From NCBI GenBank assembly GCA_910585465.1, contig CAJUEW010000017.1:12854-76853 (forward strand): a DNA stretch of 64,000 nt. Direction: 5' to 3'. The translations under genes were made by a program, and so were the position numbers. The first letter of the stretch is position 1. Each line of letters starts with the position of its first letter. Under the pieces are notes generated by a model. It was not told the DNA's origin, searched no databases, and worked only from the letters and a program-made list of their open reading frames with translations. Source of the stretch: an uncultured Lachnospiraceae bacterium. GTDB taxonomy: Bacteria > Bacillota > Clostridia > Lachnospirales > Lachnospiraceae. Shown here piece after piece: positions 1 to 8,073 of the stretch.

Positions 1-157
1 GAATCTCAATTTCATACTCCTCCTCCAGAGCCATTACCAGCTCAAACAGATCCAGAGAATCCGCTCCAAGATCCTCCTTGAAAGAAGTCTCTTCTGTAAT
101 ATCTGCTGCATCCGCGTTCAACTGTTCTGCTACCATTTCTTTAATTTTTTCTAACAT
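1..157 (-). CDS. acpP: Acyl carrier protein (3' end cut by the window edge)
   Basis: The leftward frame starts at the ATG ending at 157, after a GGAG-type ribosome site, and runs off the window at base 1 with 52 residues visible. It reads as an acyl carrier protein: an acidic helix-rich protein with the motif Gly-Ala-Asp-Ser-Leu-Asp-Leu, whose Ser34 would carry the 4'-phosphopantetheine arm that holds growing fatty acyl chains. fabH lies just upstream on the same strand, which fits a fatty-acid synthesis locus, but acpP has its own promoter and operator, so the two are separate transcripts under what looks like the same regulator. Identity is secure; only the C-terminal third is missing. Confidence 0.93.
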   Translation of the reverse strand, partial: MLEKIKEMVAEQLNADAADITEETSFKEDLGADSLDLFELVMALEEEYEIEI

Positions 158-198
158 TTTTTTCTCCTTTATTTTCAATCGTTTTTTATACATATTTA

Positions 199-213
199 TT
201 TTGACACTCAAAG
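199..213. promoter_or_regulatory. Candidate fatty-acid (FabT-like) operator at acpP
   Basis: A near-perfect inverted repeat, TTTTGA-N3-TCAAAG, lies immediately downstream of the acpP -10 box, where a bound repressor would block transcription. The same repeat, in perfect form, occupies the same place at fabH (1303-1317). Spacing and sequence resemble operators of MarR-family fatty-acid repressors of the FabT type in Firmicutes. No such regulator gene is in the window, so the assignment is inference from the motif and the two target genes. Confidence 0.6.
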
Positions 214-240
214 TATATGAGCTAAAAAAAGATTTGTCAA
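212..240 (-). promoter_or_regulatory. Promoter of acpP
   Basis: On the minus strand a consensus -35 TTGACA (235-240) is separated by 17 bases from a -10 TATACT (212-217). The operator-like palindrome at 199-213 begins inside the -10 region. Confidence 0.7.
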
Positions 241-317
241 GCACTTTCTTATACGAAGGTATTCAGCTATACCAAATTAAACATCGAATATTAAAAAGCC
301 TCGAATCACACAGCCTG

Positions 318-1283
318 TCACCACTCCAGCAGGCACGCTCCCCAGGTCAGTCCCGCGCCGAATCCGGACAGCACCAGCTTATCCCCCTTCTGAAGCTTCC
401 CCTCCTCATTCATCTGAGCCAGAAGAATCGGCAGACTGGCTGCAGAGGTGTTTCCGCACTGGGCCAGGTTCATAGGAAACTTATCCTCCGGCTGCCCAAG
501 GCGCTTTGCCACAGACTGAATAATTCTGCTGTTTGCCTGATGCAAAACAAAATACTTCACTTCATCCCCGGACACTCCCGCCTTTTGAAGGACATCCTCC
601 ACACATACAGGCACTGTTCTGACTGCAAACTTAAATACTGCCTGTCCGTCCATACGCATATATCCGGGCTGCCCTGCAGTCTTACACAGCGGATTTCCGT
701 TCGGCCGCCCCTGGCAGAAAAGCACCTCCCATCTGCTGCCGTCACTTCCTAATGACTGAGAGAGAACTCCTCCTTTTTCCGAAGCCTGCAGCACGGCTGC
801 CCCTGCCCCGTCCCCGAACAGAATGCAGGTGCTCCTGTCCGTCCAGTCCACAAGCTTTGACAAGGTTTCCGCGCCAACTATTAAAGCATTCCGGCAGAAG
901 CCGCTTTTGATAAATGCGTCTGCAATATGTACCGCATATAAAAAACCCGAACATGCCGCATTGATGTCAAATGCCAGAGCCCCGGACAACCCTAACTCTG
1001 CCTGTACACGGCATGCCGTGCTCGGCGTCTCTGTATCGGAGCTGATCGTTGCCACAATTAAAAGCCCGATCTCTTCCGCACGAAGTCCGGAGGCCGCGAG
1101 GGCCTTTCTGGCCGCATCCGCCGCCATGGACGTGGTGGTCTCCTCTCTGGCCAGATGTCTGGCCCGGATGCCGGTGCGTTCTGCAATCCATTCATCACTC
1201 GTCTCTACCAGTGTGGCCAGATAATCGTTATCTGCCACATATACCGGCAGTTGAAAGCCGGTTCCAATGATTTTCGCGTTCAT
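318..1283 (-). CDS. fabH: 3-oxoacyl-ACP synthase III (KAS III)
   Basis: This 321-residue protein has the full length of FabH, the condensing enzyme that starts type II fatty-acid synthesis by joining an acyl-CoA primer to malonyl-ACP. The thiolase-fold catalytic triad is visible: Cys111 in Ala-Ala-Cys-Ser-Gly-Phe, His248 in His-Gln-Ala-Asn, and Asn278 in Gly-Asn-Thr-Ser. The C-terminal Gly-Phe-Gly-Ala-Gly loop of the family is also present. It is transcribed leftward toward acpP from a consensus promoter with an operator-like palindrome. No other fab gene is seen in the window; they probably follow acpP beyond the left edge. Confidence 0.95.
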   Translation of the reverse strand: MNAKIIGTGFQLPVYVADNDYLATLVETSDEWIAERTGIRARHLAREETTTSMAADAARKALAASGLRAEEIGLLIVATISSDTETPSTACRVQAELGLSGALAFDINAACSGFLYAVHIADAFIKSGFCRNALIVGAETLSKLVDWTDRSTCILFGDGAGAAVLQASEKGGVLSQSLGSDGSRWEVLFCQGRPNGNPLCKTAGQPGYMRMDGQAVFKFAVRTVPVCVEDVLQKAGVSGDEVKYFVLHQANSRIIQSVAKRLGQPEDKFPMNLAQCGNTSAASLPILLAQMNEEGKLQKGDKLVLSGFGAGLTWGACLLEW

Positions 1284-1302
1284 GCTGTATCCTCTTTATT
1301 TA

Positions 1303-1317
1303 TTTTGATATTCAAAA
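1303..1317. promoter_or_regulatory. Candidate fatty-acid (FabT-like) operator at fabH
   Basis: A perfect inverted repeat, TTTTGA-TAT-TCAAAA, sits 12 bases downstream of the fabH -10 box, matching the acpP operator in sequence and position. A second half-copy (TATTTTGAATA) overlaps its upstream side. Assignment to a FabT-like repressor is inferred. Confidence 0.65.
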
Positions 1318-1329
1318 TATTTTGAATAA

Positions 1330-1358
1330 AGTATATACGGGAAGGAAATCTTTGTCAA
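1330..1358 (-). promoter_or_regulatory. Promoter of fabH
   Basis: Minus-strand -35 TTGACA (1353-1358), 17-base spacer, -10 TATACT (1330-1335). The hexamers and spacing are identical to those of the acpP promoter. Confidence 0.75.
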
Positions 1359-1440
1359 GTATCTTTCCATTTGAGTTTCTATACAAAAAAACCAGTCACA
1401 TAATTTTTCCGTCTGTATCCGTACTTAAGCCTTATGAAAA

Positions 1441-1479
1441 AACCGGCAGAGGGCGGTAAGTAACTGCTCTCTGCCGGTT
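1441..1479 (-). terminator. Terminator after the M23 peptidase gene
   Basis: An 11-base perfect inverted repeat (1441-1451 with 1469-1479) lies just past the stop of the M23 gene and is followed on the minus strand by a short T run, forming an intrinsic terminator. Confidence 0.65.
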
Positions 1480-1486
1480 CGGCTCT

Positions 1487-2941
1487 TTAATTCAGATATT
1501 TCAGCGGATTCACCTGGGAGCCGTTAATCAATATCTCAAAATGCAGATGCGGCCCGGTGCTCCTTCCGGTATTGCCGCTCAATGCAATTTTCTGATTTTG
1601 CTCCACCTTCTGCCCGGCAGATACAAGAATTTTGCTCAGGTGCCCGTAACGGGTCTGCCTTCCGTCCGGATGGCGCAGCAGTACGCAGTATCCATAGCCG
1701 CTCGCCCATCCTGCGCTCACAACGGTTCCTCCGCAGGAGGCCCGGACGGCTGTCCCGGTGGGCACTGCCCAGTCGATACCCTTGTGCATGCGGCCCCAGC
1801 GCCACTTGAATGTGGATGTCAGCGTTCCTCCGGTAATAGGCTTAATATAAGTGGGAGGTGTCTGGGTTCCCTTCTCAATAATCTCCGGAACCGGCTCTAC
1901 TATCACATTTTCCGCTATCATTTCACGTCCGGTCTCCGCATTGTTCTTGGATGTCGTCAGAACTGTCACCTCATGATGCCCTGCTACCGCCTCCTGGCGC
2001 ACCACCCTTTCCGTCGTATACCAGCTGTCATTTTCTATGTACTGCGTTTCCGCATAATAATCTTCCTCATAGGTAGACTGTGCCGTGGAAAGGATAGACA
2101 GCTCAGGCTCGGGCACGCTGATAACAATCTCGTCCCCGATATGCAGCATCGCGTCCCTGGTCAGCCCCGGATTCAGGGTCAGTACTTCGTCTACAAGATA
2201 CCCCCGGCTGTTGGCAATGACGGACAGGGTATCCCCTGCCTGCACCTCATAAGTCTGGTTTTTTTCCTTCTCTTTAGTCACCAGATCCACAGCCTCTGAT
2301 AATTCTGTCAGATGATCCGCATCAATATAGGCTTCGGCAATCTCCACCTTCTCAAAAAAATCCAGCTTCTTTAATCCGTCCCCCTCCGGAATCTCTCCCT
2401 TAGGAGACACCTGAATGGTAAACGCATTCAGCTCCCGGCTGGTATCCGAAATAACCTCAACCTGAAACAAACCATCCGGATCATACGGCTTCATAGCCTC
2501 GGTCAAAAGCGTCTTTACCTCATCCATAGAAGCCAGATTCACTGTAAATTCATTTACCTTCACTAGATAATACTTCTGCTTTGCAGTCTTTACCTTCTCC
2601 TGAAGCAGATCATAGATAACTGTCTGAAGCTCCTCCTGCTCCAGAGTAGAACCAATCAGTTTTTCCGCCTGCCGGAAGTCACAGTCCACATTTGCAAGTA
2701 CAAGTCTTTGTGTTTCCCTGGCAATCATAGCACGGGCATCCAGAAACGCCTTGTCCACAATCGCCGGATCCGAAACTGCTCCGATCACTTCCCCGTCCAG
2801 CAGAACCTCACAGTAGGTTGTCTCCATCCCGAATGTGTTTCCCAGAATGGGGACATAACACAGCAGGACCGTGCAGCAGAACATAGCCGATATGGCATAT
2901 TTTAATCTAAATTTTTTCCCGAATAAACTTTTCTTACGCAT
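1487..2941 (-). CDS. Secreted M23 peptidoglycan endopeptidase with LysM and G5 domains
   Basis: The 484-residue protein begins with a basic, then hydrophobic, membrane or signal segment (about residues 12-36). A long helical region follows, then a LysM glycan-binding domain (about 235-282, Gly-Asp-Thr-Leu-Ser start), a G5 domain (about 305-380) and a C-terminal M23 metallopeptidase domain. The M23 zinc motifs are visible as His-Lys-Gly-Ile-Asp and His-Leu-His-Phe. This layout is typical of clostridial cell-wall remodelling enzymes that cut peptide cross-links outside the cell. It follows the flavin reductase gene by 17 bases and may share its transcript. Confidence 0.9.
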   Translation of the reverse strand: MRKKSLFGKKFRLKYAISAMFCCTVLLCYVPILGNTFGMETTYCEVLLDGEVIGAVSDPAIVDKAFLDARAMIARETQRLVLANVDCDFRQAEKLIGSTLEQEELQTVIYDLLQEKVKTAKQKYYLVKVNEFTVNLASMDEVKTLLTEAMKPYDPDGLFQVEVISDTSRELNAFTIQVSPKGEIPEGDGLKKLDFFEKVEIAEAYIDADHLTELSEAVDLVTKEKEKNQTYEVQAGDTLSVIANSRGYLVDEVLTLNPGLTRDAMLHIGDEIVISVPEPELSILSTAQSTYEEDYYAETQYIENDSWYTTERVVRQEAVAGHHEVTVLTTSKNNAETGREMIAENVIVEPVPEIIEKGTQTPPTYIKPITGGTLTSTFKWRWGRMHKGIDWAVPTGTAVRASCGGTVVSAGWASGYGYCVLLRHPDGRQTRYGHLSKILVSAGQKVEQNQKIALSGNTGRSTGPHLHFEILINGSQVNPLKYLN

Positions 2942-2958
2942 ATAGTTTGTTAAAATCC

Positions 2959-3549
2959 TTACTTTTTCTTATTATGAGATTTCTTTGCCGGCCTGCGCAC
3001 AGAAAACCCAAAGCTTCCGGCCTTTTTCCCCAATTCATAATATGCTCCGTGGGAATAGGCAATCAGGCCGGCCCGGCTTAATTCAAATTTTCCTTTTTCA
3101 TCCAGATAACGTTCGTCTGCCGTAACATTCGTCACCCGGGCCAGAAACAGGTCATGGCTGCCAAGAGATGTTACCTCTGTTACCACACATTCAATATTAA
3201 CCGGACTTTCTGCAATCCCCGGAGTCTTTACTGTACGGGACGCAAGCTCTGTAAGCCCCGTTTCTTTGTATTTATCTGTATCACGGCCCGAACGTACACC
3301 ACAGTAGTCTGCCGCGCGCACCAGATCCTTTGTCACAAGATTAATCACAAACTCTCCTGTTTCTTTCAGAATGGCATAAGAATACCTTTCCTTTCTCACA
3401 GAGACAGACACCATTGCCGGAGAAGAACAGACTGTTCCCGCCCATGCAATCGTAATAATATTTGGTCTTTCTCCCGGTCGCTGACAGCTTACCATTACCG
3501 CAGGCACCGGATACAGCATATTCCCTGGTTTCCAATTTTGCTTTGCCAT
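2959..3549 (-). CDS. Flavin reductase-like (flavoredoxin) FMN-binding protein
   Basis: The protein has 196 residues from the ATG ending at 3549. A TTG twelve bases upstream is also in frame, but it lies inside the GGAGG ribosome site that serves the ATG, so the ATG is preferred. The sequence matches the flavin reductase-like fold: an N-terminal Pro-Val-Pro-Ala-Val-Met-Val-Ser strand, then the Asn-Ile-Ile-Thr-Ile-Ala-Trp stretch and a Ser-Val-Arg-Lys-Glu-Arg-Tyr-Ser-Tyr FMN-contact region. Such proteins bind FMN and act as NAD(P)H:flavin reductases or electron carriers in anaerobes. The partner is unknown. The C-terminus is Lys-rich. Confidence 0.8.
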   Translation of the reverse strand: MAKQNWKPGNMLYPVPAVMVSCQRPGERPNIITIAWAGTVCSSPAMVSVSVRKERYSYAILKETGEFVINLVTKDLVRAADYCGVRSGRDTDKYKETGLTELASRTVKTPGIAESPVNIECVVTEVTSLGSHDLFLARVTNVTADERYLDEKGKFELSRAGLIAYSHGAYYELGKKAGSFGFSVRRPAKKSHNKKK

Positions 3550-3626
3550 TTCTTCCTCCAAAACAAAAGCTCTTCTTATTTTACTGACATTCGTAAAATT
3601 TTACAAGACATAATTCAAATTAAACA

Positions 3627-3655
3627 TTGAAGAACCGCTTCTTTCATATTATACT
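3627..3655 (+). promoter_or_regulatory. Promoter of the transglutaminase-LRR gene
   Basis: A plus-strand -35 TTGAAG (3627-3632), 17-base spacer and -10 TATACT (3650-3655) stand about 50 bases before the start codon. Confidence 0.6.
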
Positions 3656-3705
3656 AGAGTTAAATTTATTCTTTATTTTATTTAAGAAAGGACGTGGAAA
3701 AACCT

Positions 3706-5691
3706 ATGAACTACCCACTATCGCTCCGAAAGCTTTCCTATTTTCTTTTAGGACTCTGTATGTCGTTACTGCTGTTCAGCAGCCGGACAACTGAGGCACT
3801 GGCAGCGGAAACCTCTGTCGTAGAAGGCGACACCAGTGGAATTATCCAGGCCGGAGGGCTTCTGAAGGAAAAGACGCCCGACAAGCTCAGGAAATTTCAG
3901 GCTGTGAATCCGGAAGGAGCCGAAAAGACAATTGAAAATGGCCTGAAAAACTTTAAATCTTCCATTGATATCAGCGCCTACCATTTTGAGCGCTATGAAT
4001 TTCAGGAGTTTTTTCAGGAATTTGTAAACCGCCATCCTGAATTTTTCTATATTTCAAACCGTTACAGCATCAGCCTTTCCGGAAATTATGTGAATGCATT
4101 ATTTGTTTATTATGTGAATCCCAGCACCGGACAGGAAACTACCAATACCAGCGAATTAAAAAAAGCGGTCAATACCTATGAAAATACAGTTAAGGAAATC
4201 CTTTCCTATGTGAACTCTTCCTGGTCGCCTCTGGAAAAGGCTCTGTATCTTAACGATTACCTTACAATAAACTGCCAATATGATCTTACCTATAAAAACT
4301 ATGATGCCTATGATGCTCTTGTCTCCAAAACTGCCGTATGCCAGGGCTATACGCTGGCATATATGGATTTGCTGAAGCGGCTGGGCATTCCCTGCGAGGC
4401 TGTAAGCAGTAATTCCATGAATCATATATGGAATCTCGTTAAAATCAATGGCTCCTGGTATCATGTGGATACTACATGGAACGACCCGACACCGGACTAC
4501 TGCGGTTATACAGGACATAGCTTTCTGCTGAAGAGTACCTCCTGGTTCCTTACCCAGGGAGAGCATTCCGCATCGGATTATGTATATTCCGGCTCTTTAA
4601 AAGCTTCTGATGCCAGCAACAGCAGCTATGACAATTATTTCTGGAATTCCGTATGCTCCCCCTTCGGGTATTATAACGGACACTGGTATGCAAATATCAA
4701 CCATTCCCTGAAGGAGTTTACCGGAAGCAGTACCGGTCTGAAGGAAACACGGACGCTTGCGACTCTTGATAACGCAGGGTATCCCTACGGCAACGGCAGC
4801 GTATTTGCCAATATGTTTTATTACTCAACTCCCATAAGCATTCAGGCTGTAGACCTTGCAACCGGGCAGAAGGTTTCTCCTGCTATCTACACCCTGACAG
4901 CCGCGGAGCAGGCAAACGGCAAAATTTATGGATTCTTCATCGGAGCGGACGGCACTCTGGAATACAGACTGTCACAGAGCCCCAGCGAGGCCGGAACCCA
5001 TAAGAGAATTTCCATCCACTCCCATAAGTTCGGAAGCTGGACAGTCCAGAAGGCAAGTACCTGTACAGAAACCGGGCAGCGCAGCCGTTCCTGCACCATA
5101 TGCGGTTACAACGAGAAGCAGACCACTCCGGCAACCGGTCATGTACATACTAAAACTACAACGAAGGCTGCGACCTTCCTGAAAAAAGGCTCCTCCAAGA
5201 CGGTATGTAAGGACTGCGGAAAGACTATAAAAACCAAGACCCTCGCCAAAGTAAAATGCAAAAAGGGTCAGAGCTACACAGTCGGAAACTATAAATATAA
5301 GATTGTATCCGCCAAAATCGACGGCAAAGGAACTGTGGCATTTGCAGGACTTGCAAAGAATGTAAGTAAAGTAAACATCAAGGATACCGAAACCATTCTG
5401 GGCGTAAAATTCAAAGTTGTTCAGATTGCCAATAAGGCTCTTAAGAACAAAACCTCTGTCACCTCCGTCACTGTCGGAAAGAATGTACACACTATCGGAA
5501 CAGAGGCATTTTACGGAGCCAAGAAGCTGAAAACAATCACCATTAAATCCACGAAGCTTAAAAAGGTTGGTTCCAATGCATTAAAGAATATCAATTCAAA
5601 GGCAAAAATCAAGGTTCCGAAGGCAAAGCTTAAAAGTTATAAGGCTCTGCTGAAAGGAAAAGGCCAGAAGAAAACAGTAAAAATCTATTAA
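3706..5691 (+). CDS. Secreted transglutaminase-like protein with C-terminal BspA-type repeats
   Basis: A signal peptide ends near Ala-Leu-Ala-Ala-Glu. A transglutaminase-like cysteine domain follows at roughly residues 170-270. Its triad is visible as Cys in Ala-Val-Cys-Gln-Gly-Tyr, His in Met-Asn-His-Ile-Trp-Asn and Asp in His-Val-Asp-Thr-Thr-Trp-Asn-Asp. Downstream are two short CxxC-bearing segments (Cys-Thr-Ile-Cys-Gly and Cys-Lys-Asp-Cys-Gly) and a Lys-rich leucine-rich-repeat tail of the BspA type (Thr-Glu-Ala-Phe-Tyr-Gly-Ala-Lys-Lys-Leu). Such proteins are exported and may crosslink or cleave peptides at the surface. The ATG at 3706 was chosen; a GTG at 3694 is in frame but sits too close to the AAAGGA site. 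Confidence 0.85.
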   Translation: MNYPLSLRKLSYFLLGLCMSLLLFSSRTTEALAAETSVVEGDTSGIIQAGGLLKEKTPDKLRKFQAVNPEGAEKTIENGLKNFKSSIDISAYHFERYEFQEFFQEFVNRHPEFFYISNRYSISLSGNYVNALFVYYVNPSTGQETTNTSELKKAVNTYENTVKEILSYVNSSWSPLEKALYLNDYLTINCQYDLTYKNYDAYDALVSKTAVCQGYTLAYMDLLKRLGIPCEAVSSNSMNHIWNLVKINGSWYHVDTTWNDPTPDYCGYTGHSFLLKSTSWFLTQGEHSASDYVYSGSLKASDASNSSYDNYFWNSVCSPFGYYNGHWYANINHSLKEFTGSSTGLKETRTLATLDNAGYPYGNGSVFANMFYYSTPISIQAVDLATGQKVSPAIYTLTAAEQANGKIYGFFIGADGTLEYRLSQSPSEAGTHKRISIHSHKFGSWTVQKASTCTETGQRSRSCTICGYNEKQTTPATGHVHTKTTTKAATFLKKGSSKTVCKDCGKTIKTKTLAKVKCKKGQSYTVGNYKYKIVSAKIDGKGTVAFAGLAKNVSKVNIKDTETILGVKFKVVQIANKALKNKTSVTSVTVGKNVHTIGTEAFYGAKKLKTITIKSTKLKKVGSNALKNINSKAKIKVPKAKLKSYKALLKGKGQKKTVKIY

Positions 5692-5699
5692 ACACATTA

Positions 5700-5726
5700 A
5701 AGGGGACATTAACAGTCCCCTTTTTT
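5700..5726 (+). terminator. Terminator after the transglutaminase-LRR gene
   Basis: A seven-base GC-rich stem (5701-5707 with 5715-5721) runs into six T residues nine bases past the stop. It can also terminate the converging DUF2325 gene, whose stop lies within the T run. Confidence 0.85.
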
Positions 5727-6006
5727 ATGCCACATAATCTTTTAAAATACTTTCCAGCGCAGAACCGCTGCTTGTATGACAGCGGACCACGTCAATATTT
5801 TTCTTCTTAGCCTCTTCCACCGCCGTTTTTACCATTTTATGAGATACGGTATTCGTAAACAAAATAAAAAGATCCGGCGACCCCATCTGTTTATCCATAC
5901 TGGCGGACATCTGGGTAAATACCTTTGCCTTACATTTATAGCTTTTGCAGATTTTCATATACTGACATACCATCCGGTCATGTCCTCCTACAATAACAAC
6001 ACTCAT
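5725..6006 (-). CDS. DUF2325 domain protein
   Basis: The 93-residue protein matches the DUF2325 family: Val-Val-Ile-Val-Gly-Gly-His-Asp at the start, a central Asp-Leu-Phe-Ile-Leu-Phe-Thr-Asn-Thr-Val-Ser-His stretch and Val-Val-Arg-Cys-His-Thr-Ser-Ser near the end. The molecular role of the family is not established. The conserved His and Cys residues and the metal-repressor-like operators upstream suggest a role in metal or redox balance, which is inference. An AGGAGG site precedes the ATG by seven bases. The ATG overlaps the stop of a 15-codon upstream frame. Confidence 0.85.
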   Translation of the reverse strand: MSVVIVGGHDRMVCQYMKICKSYKCKAKVFTQMSASMDKQMGSPDLFILFTNTVSHKMVKTAVEEAKKKNIDVVRCHTSSGSALESILKDYVA

Positions 6007-6050
6007 GGGCAGCTCCTCCTTGTTCTGCTTTCCTCCAATTTCCTTTTCAT
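6003..6050 (-). CDS. Possible 15-codon leader peptide overlapping the DUF2325 start
   Basis: A short frame (Met-Lys-Arg-Lys-Leu-Glu-Glu and eight more residues, ending Ser-Cys-Pro) starts at an ATG six bases after a GGGGGA site. Its TGA overlaps the DUF2325 ATG in the arrangement ATGA. That geometry allows translational coupling. The peptide resembles nothing known to me and may be fortuitous, since the purine-rich DUF2325 ribosome site forms part of it. Confidence 0.25.
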   Translation of the reverse strand: MKRKLEESRTRRSCP

Positions 6051-6062
6051 TTTTTATCCCCC

Positions 6063-6104
6063 TTATAAGTTAGTTTATGCTAATTAGTTACTACTAACTT
6101 ATAA
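6063..6104. promoter_or_regulatory. Tandem DtxR/IdeR-like operator boxes before the DUF2325 gene
   Basis: Two adjacent TTAG-N6-CTAA palindromes occupy 6070-6083 and 6084-6097. The whole element is also bounded by a perfect 12-base inverted repeat (6063-6074 with 6093-6104). The TTAG-N6-CTAA pattern is the core of DtxR-family iron or manganese repressor sites, and the same core occurs before feoB at 33230-33244. Binding by such a repressor is inferred; none is encoded here. Confidence 0.55.
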
Positions 6105-6173
6105 TAACAGAATTATCAAAAAAAAGCAACAGCGCTGTTTAAGAAACTTTCTTACAAGCGCTGCCGCCTCTTT

Positions 6174-7136
6174 CTATTCGCTCAGATCTCCGTATGCAAC
6201 CATCGGCGTGCCCTTAATAATATTCAGGCTGACCGTCTGGTAGAGAAGAACTCCGTCATTTTCCGCATAGCATTCCTCCAGAAGATTTCCGAGATAATCC
6301 CGGATTATTCCAAGCAATGTTCCTTTGGAAAACCTGTCGCCCGGCCTGCAGGCCGGATACCAAAGCCCGGTATGCCCGGCATTTAAAAAATGTCCGGCAG
6401 CAATCCTCTGGGGAACGTTTGCCCGCTGTTTCACAGGCCCCGGGAGAACCTTTAGCAGACGAAGAACATTCCGCACATCCTCTTTATCTTCCTCTACTTC
6501 CTCTCTGTTCCATAAAGACCTGCACCCTCTCTCAATCAGGATTCCGGGAATCCCCATACTGCCGGCCTCATTATAAGCCCCTCCGGACGGATTTTTTGTC
6601 GCATAGCTGTATGCCACATTCACCACCCTTGCCATAGCCTCGGATGCATCGTTTACTTCTGGTTTTGCTGCTCCCAGCGTATAAACATGCGGGTACAGCT
6701 CCTCATAACCATCCCCGCAGTGAAGATCCACATAGTAATCTGCCAGGGAAAACAGCTTTTTCACCATAGTATGACAGATCTTTTCTGTCAGCGTTCCGGA
6801 CGGATTTCCCGGAAATTCTCTGTTGATGTTCTTTCCGTCCTCATATACGGTACTCATAGTCCGGTGCTCGAATCCTGAACGGTTAATCAGCGGCAGAATG
6901 ATCACATTTCCGCAGAGCGCCGCTGCCTCCAGCTCCCGGGAAAGCTCCATAGCCGCCTGAATCCCCACATATTCTGCATTATGGATTCCTCCCGTGACCA
7001 GCACGGTAGGCCCTTCCCCGCTGCCGCAGATCAACGTCGCCGGAACCTGCATGTCTGTGTTCATAATATTCATATACCCGGATATCTTTTCTCCCGGGCG
7101 GGCAGTCAACTGTCCTAATGTGAGTTCTTTCTTCAT
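6174..7136 (-). CDS. M14-family deacylase (succinylglutamate desuccinylase/aspartoacylase type)
   Basis: The 320-residue protein carries the zinc-site signatures of the AstE/AspA branch of M14 metallohydrolases: Gly-Gly-Ile-His-Asn-Ala-Glu-Tyr-Val-Gly (about residues 50-59) and Asp-Leu-His-Cys-Gly-Asp (about 137-142). A Glu-rich C-terminal half follows. Members remove acyl groups from amino acids or trim short peptides in the cytosol. It is the last gene of the leftward run that starts at the cobalamin riboswitch, eight bases after the LysR gene. If the upstream importer brings in peptides or acylated compounds, this enzyme could process them; that is inference. Confidence 0.8.
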   Translation of the reverse strand: MKKELTLGQLTARPGEKISGYMNIMNTDMQVPATLICGSGEGPTVLVTGGIHNAEYVGIQAAMELSRELEAAALCGNVIILPLINRSGFEHRTMSTVYEDGKNINREFPGNPSGTLTEKICHTMVKKLFSLADYYVDLHCGDGYEELYPHVYTLGAAKPEVNDASEAMARVVNVAYSYATKNPSGGAYNEAGSMGIPGILIERGCRSLWNREEVEEDKEDVRNVLRLLKVLPGPVKQRANVPQRIAAGHFLNAGHTGLWYPACRPGDRFSKGTLLGIIRDYLGNLLEECYAENDGVLLYQTVSLNIIKGTPMVAYGDLSE

Positions 7137-7144
7137 TTCTCTGC

Positions 7145-8059
7145 TTATTCCTTCCCCATATGTTCTTTTACATAATTAATAAATTTCACAGCCTCCAAGG
7201 AAAGCTCATCCCGTTTTCTTTTCACATATCCGAAAATAATGCTTTCCTCATTCCCTTTAATAGGGATTCCACGTATTTCTTCACAGCCTGCAGATACCTG
7301 GTGCATACCGCATCCGATAGTACACAGCTCCGTCTCAAGAAGCATATGGAGCATCAGATGCCTGCTGTTTGTCACCATGACCTGTCCCCGGCGTTTGTAA
7401 TACTGATAATCTTCATTCCTCTGAATCAGATTAATACTCAAAAAATCCTGGTCATCCTTTGTCTGTATATAATTCAGATCCCGCAATTCCTTATTTGTTA
7501 CAAATGCAGCATGATACAGCGGGCTTTTGGGACCCAGAAACAAAACCGGTTCCGTTCTCTTTAATTCCATAAATTCCAGATGCTTATATTCCAGCATCTG
7601 CCTAAAACCGGTTATCTGATTCCGATGCACATAAACAAAGCCCAGTTCTGCCCGGTGCCGGTGCAGTGCCTGAAGTATCCCTTCCACATCGTCTTCTATA
7701 TACTGAACCCGGAAGCCATTTGCCAGCTCATCTGTATAGAAGCAGCCAAACATGGATGCCAGCCAGTCGCTGGATCTGGCTGCCACACAGAACGTAGAGA
7801 CATTCCGCGCTTCCAGCATATTCTGAATCTTTTCTGACTCAACCAAAATACGACAGGCATAGTCATAGACCCTTTTGCCTGCCTCTGTCGCCTCCACTCC
7901 CCGGGCCTTCCGTTCCAGAAGCTCCACCTGAAGTTCTGTCTCCAGAGATTTAATAGTCTTGCTGATATGAGGCTGGGAGGTATATAATACCTCCGCAGCC
8001 TTCTTAAAACTTCCGCTGTCCACGCTGGCAACGAAATACTGTAACTGCTTTAAATCCAT
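7145..8059 (-). CDS. LysR-family transcriptional regulator
   Basis: The protein has 304 residues from the ATG ending at 8059. A longer in-frame extension into the preceding gene is not credible because the canonical LysR start (Met-Asp-Leu-Lys-Gln-Leu-Gln-Tyr-Phe) is here. The winged helix-turn-helix occupies residues 1-60 (Gly-Ser-Phe-Lys-Lys-Ala-Ala-Glu ... Ser-Gln-Pro-His-Ile-Ser-Lys), followed by an effector-binding domain with a rather diverged sequence. It is wedged between the metal ATPase (15-base gap) and the M14 enzyme (8-base gap), so it may respond to the substrate of either. No separate promoter was evident. Confidence 0.88.
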   Translation of the reverse strand: MDLKQLQYFVASVDSGSFKKAAEVLYTSQPHISKTIKSLETELQVELLERKARGVEATEAGKRVYDYACRILVESEKIQNMLEARNVSTFCVAARSSDWLASMFGCFYTDELANGFRVQYIEDDVEGILQALHRHRAELGFVYVHRNQITGFRQMLEYKHLEFMELKRTEPVLFLGPKSPLYHAAFVTNKELRDLNYIQTKDDQDFLSINLIQRNEDYQYYKRRGQVMVTNSRHLMLHMLLETELCTIGCGMHQVSAGCEEIRGIPIKGNEESIIFGYVKRKRDELSLEAVKFINYVKEHMGKE

Positions 8060-8073
8060 TTTACTTTGCCTGA

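Noticed and set aside
6125..6170. Terminator after the M14 gene
   Set aside because: An AGCGCT word recurs, but no stem of useful length followed by a T run can be drawn on the minus strand.
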